In this document: positions 18,280-27,284 of the stretch, piece after piece
Layout: each line of letters begins with the position of its first letter
How positions within the stretch are numbered: the stretch's first letter is position 1
Assembly: GCF_001510655.1 (NCBI RefSeq)
Contig: NZ_LMVC01000002.1
Coordinates: 517,700-581,699 of the forward strand
Direction: 5' to 3'
Source: Fictibacillus sp. FJAT-27399
GTDB lineage: Bacteria > Bacillota > Bacilli > Bacillales > Fictibacillaceae
Length of the DNA stretch: 64,000 nucleotides
Position numbers and translations under genes: made by a program
The notes under the pieces: model-generated
The model's database searches: none
Told to the model about the DNA's origin: nothing
What the model saw: the letters and a program-made list of their open reading frames with translations, nothing else

Positions 18280-19137
18280 TTGGCAGAACTTATATTTGCA
18301 GATCATGAAGAATGTAACCAATTACAAAAGGAACTGAAGCAGATGGCTCGATCACTTAACATAAAACCTTCCTTTTTAGAATCCGAAAGCCGTTCATTAT
18401 TATTGAATACAAAAGAGCATCTGGATTCAATTGTTCAGGTGCTGGCTTGCTATACTCGTAAAAAACTGGAGGAATCACGAATCCTGTTTTTTATTGAACA
18501 TTTTTTTTATTTCACGGATAAGCAGGAGCAAGCAGAAATTGCAGCGATCGCCAAGGAATTTATCGAACAGGAACGGGAGGAAGTGCCGGCGGTAAAAGAT
18601 CTGGATACGTGCGATTATCATGTGAAAGAAGCCTGGAGAAAAATCTTAACCGAAGAAGGGCTATCATTTACATTTGAGTCTTTTGTACAGTTCCGTTTAC
18701 GGGAGTACCTTGATCTTCTACAAATTTACGTCGAATGTGCGATCGATGAATACAAACTCGAGCTTGAATACCAGTCCTTCATCGATCAATTGCGTAAGTG
18801 TGCAGCCGATCAGCCGTTTCTCACAGCGGAGGTTCACGTGGCCTTCGACGGCAAATTTAAGCTGTATGATGAGGAATACCGGCTATACAGTGAAAAAATG
18901 CTTCAGCTTATGCATGAAAGAGCATTGGTTCTGACCAAGGAGTTTAATCTCGACGAAAAAGTGCTGGGTCCGATCATGGGTTTAGCTCCGGAAGTGTTGT
19001 ATTTGTACCTGGAAGAAGAAAATCACGGCATGATACATACATTGCAGAACGTATTCCAGGAGAGACTGATTAAAAGGCCCCTTCAGCTGTTTTATGGTTC
19101 AAGAAACAAATTTATCGAAAAGATGGACGGTAGATAA
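18280..19137 (+). CDS. ytxC: YtxC, sporulation protein
   Basis: A 285-residue soluble protein of the YtxC family, found in spore formers between dnaI and thrS. It is mostly helical and rich in Glu and Lys, with a middle section SFESFVQFRLREYLDLL typical of the family. No catalytic motif is recognised and its biochemical role is unknown. TTG 18280 is favoured because GGGGGAGGG lies at the right distance; the upstream in-frame GTG (18259) would read through that site. Confidence 0.85.
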   Translation: MAELIFADHEECNQLQKELKQMARSLNIKPSFLESESRSLLLNTKEHLDSIVQVLACYTRKKLEESRILFFIEHFFYFTDKQEQAEIAAIAKEFIEQEREEVPAVKDLDTCDYHVKEAWRKILTEEGLSFTFESFVQFRLREYLDLLQIYVECAIDEYKLELEYQSFIDQLRKCAADQPFLTAEVHVAFDGKFKLYDEEYRLYSEKMLQLMHERALVLTKEFNLDEKVLGPIMGLAPEVLYLYLEEENHGMIHTLQNVFQERLIKRPLQLFYGSRNKFIEKMDGR

Positions 19138-19146
19138 GGATTGCTC

Positions 19147-19175
19147 TTGATTTTGCAGGATAGTATGAATATAAT
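19147..19175 (+). promoter_or_regulatory. Sigma-A promoter of thrS
   Basis: TTGATT (19147-19152) and TATAAT (19170-19175) with a 17-base spacer, upstream of the T-box. Confidence 0.75.
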
Positions 19176-19181
19176 AATTGT

Positions 19182-19440
19182 ATAAATTGGATACCAAAAT
19201 CAGTAAAGATAAGGACAACGGATATTTTTTACGGTTTATAGAGAGGGATGCCTGAGGCTGAAAGCATTCTAACACGGAAAAATGTCTTACCCCCTTTGAA
19301 CTTCAGCGGTGAAGGCAGAGTAATCGCTGACGGCCCAAAGCCGTTAAATCTTGACCGAGTGCCATTGCAGAATCCTGCAGTGGAACAAGGGTGGAACCAC
19401 GAGTACAACACTCGTCCCTTTTTGTGGACGGGTGTTTTTT
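19182..19440 (+). promoter_or_regulatory. T-box leader of thrS with terminator
   Basis: The T-box sequence AAGGGTGGAACCACG is at 19387-19401, followed by the terminator AACACTCGTCC/GGACGGGTGTT with a T run (19407-19440). The 5' half can form a long stem I with an AGAGAGGG side and a specifier region. ACC at 19289-19291, before CCTTTGAACTT, is the probable threonine specifier. Uncharged tRNA-Thr binding should favour the antiterminator and allow thrS transcription. Confidence 0.92.
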
Positions 19441-19471
19441 GTATTTTATTTTGAACAAGGAGAGATTATGA

Positions 19472-21403
19472 ATGACAGACATTAAGCTTACTTTTCCTGA
19501 TGGTTCTATCCGTGAGTATCCGAAAGGAATCACTGCAGAACAAGTAGCAGAATCCATCAGCTCCAGCCTGAAGAAAAAGTCCGTTGCCGGTAAAGTAAAC
19601 GGGGAATTGTACGATTTCACACGCCCGATCGAGGCGGATGCATCCATTGAGATCGTTCCACAAGATTCACCTGAAGGACTCGAGATGACACGCCACAGTA
19701 CAGCCCATTTGATGGCACAGGCGATCAAACGCATCTATAAGGATGTCAAACTCGGCATCGGGCCAGTCATCGAGAACGGTTTTTATTATGATATCGATCT
19801 TCAAGAAGCTTTAACACCTGAAGATTTGCCTAGGATTGAGAAGGAAATGAAAAAGATCGTAAGCGAAAACCTGCCGATCATCCGAAAAGAAGTGACCAGG
19901 GAAGAAGCCATCGCGATTTTTGAAGGCATTGACGACCATTTAAAATTGGAGCTCATCCGTGATCTTCCGGAGGATGCGGTTATTACCATTTACGAACAAG
20001 GCGAGTTTTTTGACCTTTGCCGCGGGCCGCATCTTCCATCCACTGGAAAAATCAAGTCCTTTAAATTGATGAGCATCTCAGGCGCTTATTGGAGAGGAGA
20101 CAGCGATAACCAGATGCTTCAGCGCATCTATGGAGCAGCTTTTCTTAACCAGAAAGAGCTGGATCAGCATCTTGTCTACCTTCAAGAGGCGAAAGAGCGA
20201 GATCACCGGAAAATTGGAAAAGAGCTGGATCTTTTCACTGTTTCCCAGAAGATTGGACAAGGTTTGCCGGTCTGGCTTCCAAAGGGTGCGACGATTCGCC
20301 GTATCATCGAGCGTTATATTGTCGACACAGAAGTAAGACTTGGCTACGACCATGTCTACACTCCTCATCTAGGCAGTGTAGAGCTCTATAAAACATCAGG
20401 ACACTGGGATCATTATAAAGAAGATATGTATCCTGCGATTGAAATGGACAACGAGCAGCTTGTTCTTCGTCCGATGAACTGTCCGCATCACATGATGGTG
20501 TTCAAGAACAGCATGCACAGCTACCGTGATCTTCCAATCCGTATTGCTGAGCTTGGAACGATGCATCGCCATGAGATGTCAGGAGCATTGGCTGGCCTTC
20601 AGCGTGTCCGTTCCATGACATTGAATGATGCTCATATCTTTGCCCGCCCGGATCAATTAAAAGATGAGTTTATCCGCGTAGTAAAGCTCATCCAGCGTGT
20701 GTACAATGACTTTGGCATTACAGAATACAAGTTCCGTCTTTCTTACCGTGATCCTGAGGACAAAGAAAAATACGTAAACAACGATGAGATGTGGGAAAAA
20801 GCACAGGCTCTTCTTAAAGAAACTATGGAAGATATGGACTTGGATTATGTAGAAGCAGAAGGGGAAGCCGCGTTCTACGGGCCGAAGCTTGATGTTCAGG
20901 TGAAGACTGCGCTCGGAAAAGAAGAGACGCTGTCTACTGTACAGCTTGATTTCCACTTGCCTGAACGCTTTGACCTAACGTACAAAGGAAGCGACGGAAA
21001 GGATCACCGTCCGGTCGTTATCCACCGCGGAGTCGTTTCCACAATGGAACGTTTTGTCGCCTTCCTGATCGAAGAATACAAGGGTGCGTTCCCGGTATGG
21101 CTTGCTCCTGTACAGGTACAGATTATTCCTGTATCCACTGTTCATGAAGAGTACGCAAGAAAGATTAGTGAGGAACTGCTGGAAGAAGGCATTCGCGTCG
21201 AAGTCGACAACCGCGATGAAAAGCTGGGATATAAAATCCGTGAAGCGCAAATGCAAAAAATCCCATACATGCTCGTGCTCGGTGATCAGGAAATTTCCGA
21301 TCAAGCCGTCAACGTCCGTAAATACGGTGAGCAAAAATCAGAAACTGTATCCTTTGATGCGTTCAAAACAAGCATTCTTGAGCGAGTGAATAAAAGAGGA
21401 TAA
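19472..21403 (+). CDS. thrS: Threonyl-tRNA synthetase
   Basis: Class II synthetase of 643 residues that charges tRNA-Thr. It shows the N-terminal TGS domain (about 1-62), the editing domain with [11 protein letters not shown] and the zinc/His site ending [10 protein letters not shown] (about 75-220), the catalytic core with [24 protein letters not shown] and [16 protein letters not shown], and the anticodon-binding domain (about 540-640). ATG 19472 lies behind AAGGAGAG. It is controlled by the T-box upstream and ends at a strong terminator. Confidence 0.97.
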   Translation: MTDIKLTFPDGSIREYPKGITAEQVAESISSSLKKKSVAGKVNGELYDFTRPIEADASIEIVPQDSPEGLEMTRHSTAHLMAQAIKRIYKDVKLGIGPVIENGFYYDIDLQEALTPEDLPRIEKEMKKIVSENLPIIRKEVTREEAIAIFEGIDDHLKLELIRDLPEDAVITIYEQGEFFDLCRGPHLPSTGKIKSFKLMSISGAYWRGDSDNQMLQRIYGAAFLNQKELDQHLVYLQEAKERDHRKIGKELDLFTVSQKIGQGLPVWLPKGATIRRIIERYIVDTEVRLGYDHVYTPHLGSVELYKTSGHWDHYKEDMYPAIEMDNEQLVLRPMNCPHHMMVFKNSMHSYRDLPIRIAELGTMHRHEMSGALAGLQRVRSMTLNDAHIFARPDQLKDEFIRVVKLIQRVYNDFGITEYKFRLSYRDPEDKEKYVNNDEMWEKAQALLKETMEDMDLDYVEAEGEAAFYGPKLDVQVKTALGKEETLSTVQLDFHLPERFDLTYKGSDGKDHRPVVIHRGVVSTMERFVAFLIEEYKGAFPVWLAPVQVQIIPVSTVHEEYARKISEELLEEGIRVEVDNRDEKLGYKIREAQMQKIPYMLVLGDQEISDQAVNVRKYGEQKSETVSFDAFKTSILERVNKRG

Positions 21404-21410
21404 AATTAGA

Positions 21411-21442
21411 GAACTGCGAATTCATTCGCAGTTCTTTTTTTT
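21411..21442 (+). terminator. Terminator after thrS
   Basis: GAACTGCGAA/TTCGCAGTTC perfect 10-bp stem with a TTCA loop and T run. Confidence 0.92.
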
Positions 21443-21489
21443 GCAGCCCTTTAGCGGTGCCTGGCACCCTGTTTACATAACTGAGTTGT

Positions 21490-21563
21490 AGCGGGTAAAG
21501 CCTGATGTTTTGGAGGGTAAATCCTTCATTTCGGCGGGTAAATATCAATTTTGGCCAGTAAAT
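21490..21563 (+). repeat. Array of four ~20-nt repeats (GGCGGGTAAAT motif)
   Basis: AGCGGGTAAAG (21490), GGAGGGTAAAT (21512), GGCGGGTAAAT (21533) and GGCCAGTAAAT (21553) recur every 20-22 bases with AT-rich spacers. The same motif in reverse orientation forms another array at 40315-40404. A short palindrome GGTGCC-T-GGCACC lies just before at 21456-21468. The rest of 21443-21670 holds no gene. Function unknown. Confidence 0.6.
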
Positions 21564-21675
21564 TGATTTTCCCTTCTTTAATCACTTGAGTGCGAGGAAA
21601 AAACTATTTTAGTGCTTGCAAAACAACAAGTAGTACTGTAAAATAAATTCTGTTGTGAAGAACAAAGAACATTAG

Positions 21676-21705
21676 TTGACAAGAGGTTCTTGTCAATGGT
21701 ATATT
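21676..21705 (+). promoter_or_regulatory. infC operon promoter overlapped by a perfect palindrome
   Basis: TTGACA (21676-21681) and TATATT (21700-21705) are 18 bases apart. The -35 and most of the spacer form a perfect inverted repeat, TTGACAAGA-GGT-TCTTGTCAA (21676-21696), which could be an operator or a chance feature. Confidence 0.65.
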
Positions 21706-21727
21706 AATTTAGGTAATTAAATAAGTT

Positions 21728-21856
21728 GAGTTTCGAACAAAAGCAGAAGCACCCGCTTCTCACCTGATCAACGCATTGTGCTGTTGGCTGGTCAACCGAA
21801 CTTTCAGAAATGATGATGAGGTCGTGTGGGTGCAGTATGTGCCGACGCTTTTTTTA
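21728..21856 (+). promoter_or_regulatory. L20 leader of the infC-rpmI-rplT operon
   Basis: The region between promoter and infC contains the long-range complement GCACCC (about 21751-21756) with GGGTGC (about 21828-21833) and a GTCG/CGAC closure followed by a T run at 21849-21855. Position, size and attenuator end agree with the ribosomal protein L20 leader of bacilli, where L20 binds to promote termination. I identify it by context and partial structure. Confidence 0.7.
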
Positions 21857-21913
21857 TTTGTTTACAAAGTGCTGAGTTAATGACTCACATAAATTTCTTG
21901 GAGGTGACTTACT

Positions 21914-22429
21914 ATTAGTAAGGACATGTCTGTCAATGAGGGCATACGTGCTCGTGAAGTAAGACTTATCGGGGCTGATGGCAGCCAGCTAGGGATTAAA
22001 ACACGTCATGAAGCTCTTGATATTGCGGCAAATGCCAATCTTGATCTTGTACTTGTTGCACCAACCGCTAAACCGCCAGTGTGCCGTATCATGGACTATG
22101 GTAAGTTTAAGTTTGAGCAGCAGAAAAAAGACAGAGAAGCACGTAAGAATCAAAAGATTGTTACAACGAAAGAAATTCGCTTAAGCCCTACAATTGAGGA
22201 GCATGATTTTAACACAAAGCTTAAAAATGCCCGCAAGTTCCTTGAAAAAGGCGATAAAGTGAAAGCAAGCATTCGTTTCCGGGGCCGTGCCATCACGCAC
22301 TCCTCGATCGGAAAAACTGTGCTTGAAAAATTAGCTAAAGAATGTGAAGACGTTGCTACGGTTGAAGTTCGACCAAAAATGGAAGGCCGAAGCATGTTCC
22401 TCATTTTAGCACCAACAACCGAAAAATAA
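21914..22429 (+). CDS. infC: Translation initiation factor IF-3
   Basis: IF-3 (171 residues) binds the 30S subunit and proofreads start-codon choice. Translation starts at the rare codon ATT (21914), giving [20 protein letters not shown], which matches the B. subtilis protein that also uses ATT; GGAGGTGA ends six bases upstream. The rare start is the usual basis for IF-3 autoregulation. The N domain ([13 protein letters not shown]), linker (about 80-92, [10 protein letters not shown]) and C domain ([21 protein letters not shown]) are all present. First gene of the operon with rpmI and rplT. Confidence 0.95.
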   Translation: MSKDMSVNEGIRAREVRLIGADGSQLGIKTRHEALDIAANANLDLVLVAPTAKPPVCRIMDYGKFKFEQQKKDREARKNQKIVTTKEIRLSPTIEEHDFNTKLKNARKFLEKGDKVKASIRFRGRAITHSSIGKTVLEKLAKECEDVATVEVRPKMEGRSMFLILAPTTEK

Positions 22430-22454
22430 TTACTTACCAGGGAGGAATCCAATC

Positions 22455-22658
22455 ATGCCTAAAATGAAAACACATAAAGGTGCTGCAAAGCGCTTCAGAA
22501 AGACTGGAACAGGTAAACTTAAGCGTGCACGTGCGTTTACAAGCCATATGTTCGCTAACAAATCTACTAAAGCCAAGCGTAAACTTCGCAAAGCGAAGAT
22601 TGTTACAAGCGGAGATTACAAACGTATCCGTACACTATTAACTTACAAGAAAAAATAA
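22455..22658 (+). CDS. rpmI: 50S ribosomal protein L35
   Basis: Small basic ribosomal protein of 67 residues, [20 protein letters not shown] at the N terminus, typical of bL35. It lies 25 bases after infC behind GGGAGGA and 36 bases before rplT. Expression follows the L20-controlled leader. Confidence 0.97.
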   Translation: MPKMKTHKGAAKRFRKTGTGKLKRARAFTSHMFANKSTKAKRKLRKAKIVTSGDYKRIRTLLTYKKK

Positions 22659-22694
22659 TAATAACTGATCGTATATATCTAGGAGGGTATTAAA

Positions 22695-23054
22695 ATGCCA
22701 AGAGTAAAAGGTGGCTATGTGTCACGTCGTCGTCGTAAAAAAGTATTAAAGTTAGCTAAAGGTTATTTCGGATCCAAACATAAGTTATTTAAAGTTGCTC
22801 AACAGCAAGTTTTCAAATCTCTTATGTATGCATACCGTGACCGCCGTCAAAAGAAACGTGATTTCCGTAAACTTTGGATCACTCGTATCAACGCGGCAGC
22901 TCGCACAAACGGTCTTTCTTACAGCCGTTTAATGCATGGCCTAAAAGTTGCAGGCATCGACATCAACCGTAAAATGCTCGCTGAAATCGCTGTTTCTGAT
23001 GAAAAAGCATTCGGTGAACTTGCTTCTAAAGCAAAAGACAGCCTAAAAGCATAA
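22695..23054 (+). CDS. rplT: 50S ribosomal protein L20
   Basis: bL20, 119 residues, required early in 50S assembly and the autoregulator of this operon. The basic N-terminal arm ([20 protein letters not shown]) and the globular C-terminal domain that binds 23S rRNA or its leader mimic are complete. AGGAGGG precedes the ATG; a terminator follows. Confidence 0.97.
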   Translation: MPRVKGGYVSRRRRKKVLKLAKGYFGSKHKLFKVAQQQVFKSLMYAYRDRRQKKRDFRKLWITRINAAARTNGLSYSRLMHGLKVAGIDINRKMLAEIAVSDEKAFGELASKAKDSLKA

Positions 23055-23064
23055 ATTAAGAACC

Positions 23065-23099
23065 AAAAAGCCATTTTCCATGAAGGAAATGGCTTTTTT
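23065..23099 (+). terminator. Terminator after rplT
   Basis: AAAAAGCCATTTCC-type stem paired with GGAAATGGCTTTTT, ending in a T run. Confidence 0.88.
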
Positions 23100-23122
23100 C
23101 TATAAAAGGAGATTTAGTTTGT

Positions 23123-23377
23123 ATGATCTACATTTATTTAATTCTCGTTAACGTTATTGCCTTTTGGCTGATGCATCATGATAAGGAAGCGGCCAAGGCA
23201 GGGAAGTGGCGGACGCCGGAACGCCGCCTGTGGCTGTTTGCGATCATAGGAGGCGCCTGCGGGATTTGGGCAGGGATGGTGCAATTTCGGCATAAAACAA
23301 AGCATCCAAGCTTTCAAGTCGGAGTGCCATTGCTTGTGCTTGCCGACATTTTCATCATTGCCAGGTACTTCATTTAA
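23123..23377 (+). CDS. ysdA: DUF1294 membrane protein (YsdA-like)
   Basis: Small membrane protein of 84 residues. Three hydrophobic segments (about 2-16, 33-52 and 66-84) flank the basic family motif DKEAAKAGKWRTPERRLW and the GGACGIWAGMVQFRHKTKH stretch of DUF1294. The same gene follows rplT in B. subtilis. The function is not known. Confidence 0.85.
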   Translation: MIYIYLILVNVIAFWLMHHDKEAAKAGKWRTPERRLWLFAIIGGACGIWAGMVQFRHKTKHPSFQVGVPLLVLADIFIIARYFI

Positions 23378-23386
23378 TCTGCACTC

Positions 23387-24412
23387 TTAATCCTGCTGCA
23401 GATAGCGTTTATCCTTAAGGAAGAGCCTCCAAAACACATAAAAGCCGGGAGTAAGGATCGCTAAACCAACAGCATACATGATCATGAGCGAATAGAACGT
23501 TTCTTTCGCTGTAAAGGCATCGTATATGGTCAGGCTCGGATAAACGATGTAAGGCAGGTGAGCCATTCCATATCCGTAACTCGCCAAGCCGTATTGTGCG
23601 ACAGTTGCGAGCAGAGCCACACGGGGTTTACCTGCTGCTTTCCCATCTTTGTTACTGAGCCATAGAGAGGCATAGCCGACGATGAATGCCAGGGTGGAAA
23701 GGATGAACCATATCCTTTGTTCATACAGATTATCGAGCAGCCACCCGGCCTCAGGCTGTATGACCAGCAGTGTGATCACAGCAGCAAGAAGGGTGGAAGG
23801 GCCAAGAATCAGTACGTTCCCTCTGTAGAGCCTATAGGCGCCTTCTTGTTTAGAGACTCTTGAGTAATCCGCGAGAAACAAGGATGACAAGAACAGTTCA
23901 GAAGTAAGCCCGAACAAAATGTACATATATAAGGAAGGGCTCGTAAACAGCTTTCCAAGGAGAAGGGTATCTTTTCCGTTCATACCTTCAATAAAACCAC
24001 CCTGGCTTACAGGGAGTACCGTGATCAGGAGTGCCGGTATCAAAACTCCGCACACACCGGAAATAAAGAACATCGTCTTTCTGTATCCTTGAACGGAATA
24101 AGAAAAAACCATAAAGGCACTCCGTATGGAAAGCAGAAACAAGATCAGCGAAATCGGGATCAGCAGCACGGTTCCGAGTGTAAAGGCGCCTTTCGGAAAA
24201 AAACCAACAAAGGCGACTACGAGAAGAACAAGAAAAACATTTGTGATTTCCCAGGTCGGTGAAAGAAATCGGTTGGCTATTTTTCCTGCAAAGGTCCGAT
24301 GGTCATTGTAAATCATCGCCCAGAATCCTGCCCCGAAATCAATCGATCCAAAAATGCTATAGATGAAGATAAAGGTCCATAAGACCAATATGGCAATAAC
24401 TTCTTCGTTCAT
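23387..24412 (-). CDS. ythB: Cytochrome bd-type (cyanide-insensitive) oxidase subunit II
   Basis: CydB-family membrane subunit of 341 residues, eight or more helices, partner of the upstream ythA product. The N-terminal segment FGSIDFGAGFWAMIYND is the CydB quinol-oxidase signature, and WEITNVFLVLLVVAFVGFFP matches CIO-type CydB. Translation is from the minus strand, 20 bases after ythA, so the pair forms an operon. It resembles the second B. subtilis bd-like oxidase (YthAB) rather than CydAB. Confidence 0.88.
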   Translation of the reverse strand: MNEEVIAILVLWTFIFIYSIFGSIDFGAGFWAMIYNDHRTFAGKIANRFLSPTWEITNVFLVLLVVAFVGFFPKGAFTLGTVLLIPISLILFLLSIRSAFMVFSYSVQGYRKTMFFISGVCGVLIPALLITVLPVSQGGFIEGMNGKDTLLLGKLFTSPSLYMYILFGLTSELFLSSLFLADYSRVSKQEGAYRLYRGNVLILGPSTLLAAVITLLVIQPEAGWLLDNLYEQRIWFILSTLAFIVGYASLWLSNKDGKAAGKPRVALLATVAQYGLASYGYGMAHLPYIVYPSLTIYDAFTAKETFYSLMIMYAVGLAILTPGFYVFWRLFLKDKRYLQQD

Positions 24413-24432
24413 TATGCTCCCTCTTTCGTCAT

Positions 24433-25779
24433 TTAATAGCCAGAGTATTTTTCAAAGTCCTTGGATACCGGATGCCTTTTAAAATAGCTTGTAAGAATCA
24501 GGATCGTCAGGACGCTCAGAAGCAGGTAGAGACCGATGAACAATAGAAACAAGGGAGCAAGATTTTCTGATTGGGTAGCTGCTTCTGCTGTGGTCTGGAC
24601 CCTGTAAATCGTCCAGGGCTGTCTTCCGCTGCAGCTGAAAATCCATCCGAATTCAATGCCAAGCATGGAAAGTGGACCGGAAAAGATTAAGGTGAACAGA
24701 AGCCATTTTGGAAAAGGCTTCTGTTTTCTTTTGCCGTAATACCACCAGAAAAACAAAGCGACTGCAGCCAGTCCCAACAGGAAAAACCCAATCCCAACCA
24801 TGATATTAAACAGGGTGTGCACATAAAAAGGAGGCCAGGTTTCACGCGGGAATTCATAGAGGCCTTTGACTTCGGTATCAAACTTGCCGGCAGCGAGCCA
24901 GCTGAGCATCCATGGGATCTCAATTCCATATTTCACTTCTTCTGTTTTGGGATCGGTGAAACCTCCGATCGCAAGAGGAGCATATCGCTGGGTTTCAAAT
25001 AAGCCTTCGGCTGCGGCTAGCTTCTCGGGTGAGTGTTCATGCAGGATCTGTGCAGAGTGATGACCTGAAAAACTTGAAATCAATGAAAAAATCAAACCAA
25101 CGACAATGGCCATTAAAAATCCTTTTTTATGATAGACAGATTCTTTCTTCGTAAGATTCCCTCTTAAAAGCTTATAAGCCCCTACAGAAGCCAGGGCAAA
25201 ACCGCCAGTCATATACGCGGTCACGGATACATGGAAGGCTGTTGAAAGAAAACTCGGATTGAAAAAGGCATCCCATGGATTGACATCATAAATAGTGCCG
25301 TCCTTTGTTATCTTAAATCCGTCAGGTGTATTCATCCACGTATTGACAGCGGTGATTAGAATGGCGGATGCTACAGCTCCAAACGCCACCAAGATGACAG
25401 AGATGATCCTGAAATACTTTGGCAGCCTGTCTGCTGCGTAAACGTAGATGGACATGAACAAAGCTTCAATAAAGAAGGCGAAAAGTTCAATCTGGAAAGG
25501 AAGCGAGATAACCTTTCCTACAATCTCCATAAAACCTGGCCAAAGCAAAGAAAGCTGGACCCCGACGATCGTTCCTGAAGGGATAGCCACACCGAGCAGA
25601 ACAGCAAAGGCCTTTGTCCAGCGTTTAGCCATTATGGCATAATCATTGTCTTTTTTTACTTGATGAAGAATTTCTGCGATGACGATCATGAGGGGAATAC
25701 CAACACCAAGCGTTGCAAAAATGATATGAAAGGCAAGAGACGTTCCGAAAAAGGCACGAGCCAACACGACCGTATCCAT
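24433..25779 (-). CDS. ythA: Cytochrome bd-type (cyanide-insensitive) oxidase subunit I
   Basis: CydA-family catalytic subunit of 448 residues carrying the haem and quinol sites of a terminal oxidase. Haem-ligand His lies in the first helix (LAFHIIFATLGVGIPL), the quinol-site signature is SSFSGHHSAQILHEHSPEKLAAAEGLFET, and GRQPWTIY is conserved. The Q loop is short, as in the cyanide-insensitive subclass. ATG 25779 is used: GAGGAG lies upstream, while the in-frame GTG at 25788 overlaps it. Diverges from the VTT-domain gene. Confidence 0.9.
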   Translation of the reverse strand: MDTVVLARAFFGTSLAFHIIFATLGVGIPLMIVIAEILHQVKKDNDYAIMAKRWTKAFAVLLGVAIPSGTIVGVQLSLLWPGFMEIVGKVISLPFQIELFAFFIEALFMSIYVYAADRLPKYFRIISVILVAFGAVASAILITAVNTWMNTPDGFKITKDGTIYDVNPWDAFFNPSFLSTAFHVSVTAYMTGGFALASVGAYKLLRGNLTKKESVYHKKGFLMAIVVGLIFSLISSFSGHHSAQILHEHSPEKLAAAEGLFETQRYAPLAIGGFTDPKTEEVKYGIEIPWMLSWLAAGKFDTEVKGLYEFPRETWPPFYVHTLFNIMVGIGFFLLGLAAVALFFWWYYGKRKQKPFPKWLLFTLIFSGPLSMLGIEFGWIFSCSGRQPWTIYRVQTTAEAATQSENLAPLFLLFIGLYLLLSVLTILILTSYFKRHPVSKDFEKYSGY

Positions 25780-25939
25780 GAAAACCACTCCTCAACCTAA
25801 TGGTTATCTGTAAAAGAAAACCAGCTTTTCTAATCTTTAACCTGTCATAAAAGTTATGGAAATATTCATGGATCTGGAAGAAGGAAGAGCATAACTGCTC
25901 GTCTTATGTCATAAGATGGCGATAAAGGAGGGTTGAAAC

Positions 25940-26530
25940 ATGCAGCATGAGCTTTCTGAAATCATGAGTATCCTTAAGTTTGCCGGAATTTTTGCTCCGT
26001 TGTTTTTTATCCTTCTCCATATGATGAGACAGTTTTTATTTTTGCCGGTCGGTTTGATCTGTATGGCAGGAGGAGTATTGTTTGGATCGGTGTATGGGAC
26101 GCTGTACTCCATCATCGGAATTACCTTGTCGAGTGTGATTTTCTATGGTCTGCTGAAAAAGATGCCGAAATACTTGAATAAATTCTTGAAGATCAAACAA
26201 AAAGTCGTTGGCAAGAGAAGGCCGTTCTCTCTTGGCCAAATTGCCATCTTAAAGCTCGTACCGTTTATTCATTTTCACTTATTGTCATTATGTGTCCTTG
26301 AGATGACGAAGAGTTTTAAAGAATATACGAAAGCAAGTGTCGTCTCAAATGCTCCACTGGCTTTTATGTACTCCACGTTCGGCCATTATATTTTCAATCT
26401 TTCCATCGTATGGGGGCTCGGAATTGCTGCAACAATGCTCATACTTTTCCACCTTTTACGAAGAAAAGAATGGATTGTAAAATGGGATGACTTTTTTGAA
26501 AAAGAAAAATCAGTAGCGAAAAGTGCTTGA
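25940..26530 (+). CDS. VTT-domain (TVP38/TMEM64 family) membrane protein
   Basis: A 196-residue integral membrane protein with about five helices. The central segment GLICMAGGVLFGSVYGTLYSIIGITLSSVIFYGL is the glycine-rich core of the VTT/DedA-like domain, and the loop KLVPFIHFHLLSLCVLEMTKSFKEY matches the reentrant region. Proteins of this superfamily are linked to lipid scrambling or membrane homeostasis, but the role here is unknown. AAAGGAGGG precedes the ATG. It is the last gene with normal base composition before the AT-rich island. Confidence 0.8.
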   Translation: MQHELSEIMSILKFAGIFAPLFFILLHMMRQFLFLPVGLICMAGGVLFGSVYGTLYSIIGITLSSVIFYGLLKKMPKYLNKFLKIKQKVVGKRRPFSLGQIAILKLVPFIHFHLLSLCVLEMTKSFKEYTKASVVSNAPLAFMYSTFGHYIFNLSIVWGLGIAATMLILFHLLRRKEWIVKWDDFFEKEKSVAKSA

Positions 26531-26550
26531 TAATAATTAAAGAAGTGAGT

Positions 26551-26572
26551 TAACCTGAAAATTTCCAGGTTA
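26551..26572 (+). terminator. Hairpin after the VTT gene
   Basis: TAACCTG/CAGGTTA stem with an eight-base loop; the tail is only moderately T-rich, so termination is uncertain. Confidence 0.45.
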
Positions 26573-26744
26573 GCTCTTTGTGTTTTATAAAAAAGTATTA
26601 CTTTCTTCAATTTTCCAGGAAAATTTAAAAGCAAAACAACTATTATCATAAAAATGTAAATAAAGGTTGTGGCATTAAACGATTTTGTATATTATTTACA
26701 TACCGGAATAAATTATGGATTATATTTACAAAGGGGCTTTTATT

Positions 26745-27257
26745 TTGATTTTATCGGGAAAAGAAATAAAAAAAAGAATGGGTAAGGATATTATTATAAC
26801 TCCATATGATGATAACCAGTTAAATCCAAATAGTTATAATTTACGCTTGGATAATGAACTCCTTATTTATGAAGAAATGACGTTGGATATGAAAAAAGAA
26901 AATATTACAAAAAGTATTAAAATTCCTCCAGATGGTTTAGTTTTGGAGCCCGGTAAAATATATCTAGGAAAGACAATTGAATATACAGAGACCTATAATT
27001 ACATTCCAACATTAGAGGGACGATCTTCAGTTGGGCGTTTAGGATTGCAAATTCACTTTTCTTCACCCTATGGGAATGTTGGCTTTAAAGGATATTGGAC
27101 ACTTGAATTATCTTGCACTCAACCACTAAAAATTTATGCGGGTATTAGTATTTGCCAAATATATTATCATTTGATTGAGGGGGAACATGAAAATTATAGT
27201 GATAAATATCAAAATAATAAGGGAATCCAACCAAGCTATCTATTTAAGGAATTTTAA
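26745..27257 (+). CDS. dcd: dCTP deaminase (dUTPase-fold Dcd family)
   Basis: Predicted to convert dCTP to dUTP and ammonia. TTG 26745 is chosen because AAGGGG lies eight bases upstream and it yields the canonical Dcd beginning MILSGKEI (170 residues). The substrate motif NPNSYNLRLDNE (27-38), the core EGRSSVGRLGL (91-101) with the Arg equivalent to E. coli R115 (Arg98), the catalytic Glu in TLELS (Glu121), and the C-terminal YSDKYQNNKGIQPS are all present, so it should be active. The TAGxxDPGW region is altered (SSPYGNVGFKG). The gene is AT-rich and first of a two-gene unit with a membrane-anchored paralogue. Confidence 0.82.
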   Translation: MILSGKEIKKRMGKDIIITPYDDNQLNPNSYNLRLDNELLIYEEMTLDMKKENITKSIKIPPDGLVLEPGKIYLGKTIEYTETYNYIPTLEGRSSVGRLGLQIHFSSPYGNVGFKGYWTLELSCTQPLKIYAGISICQIYYHLIEGEHENYSDKYQNNKGIQPSYLFKEF

Positions 27258-27284
27258 ATAAACACTATTAATGGGGGATTATTA

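Noticed and set aside
19248-19454. Short open frame within the thrS leader
   Set aside because: It overlaps the T-box and terminator, which explain the sequence fully.
26715-26744. Longer start (ATG 26715) for the dCTP deaminase
   Set aside because: The ribosome site AAGGGG lies inside this extension, and the family N terminus begins at TTG 26745.
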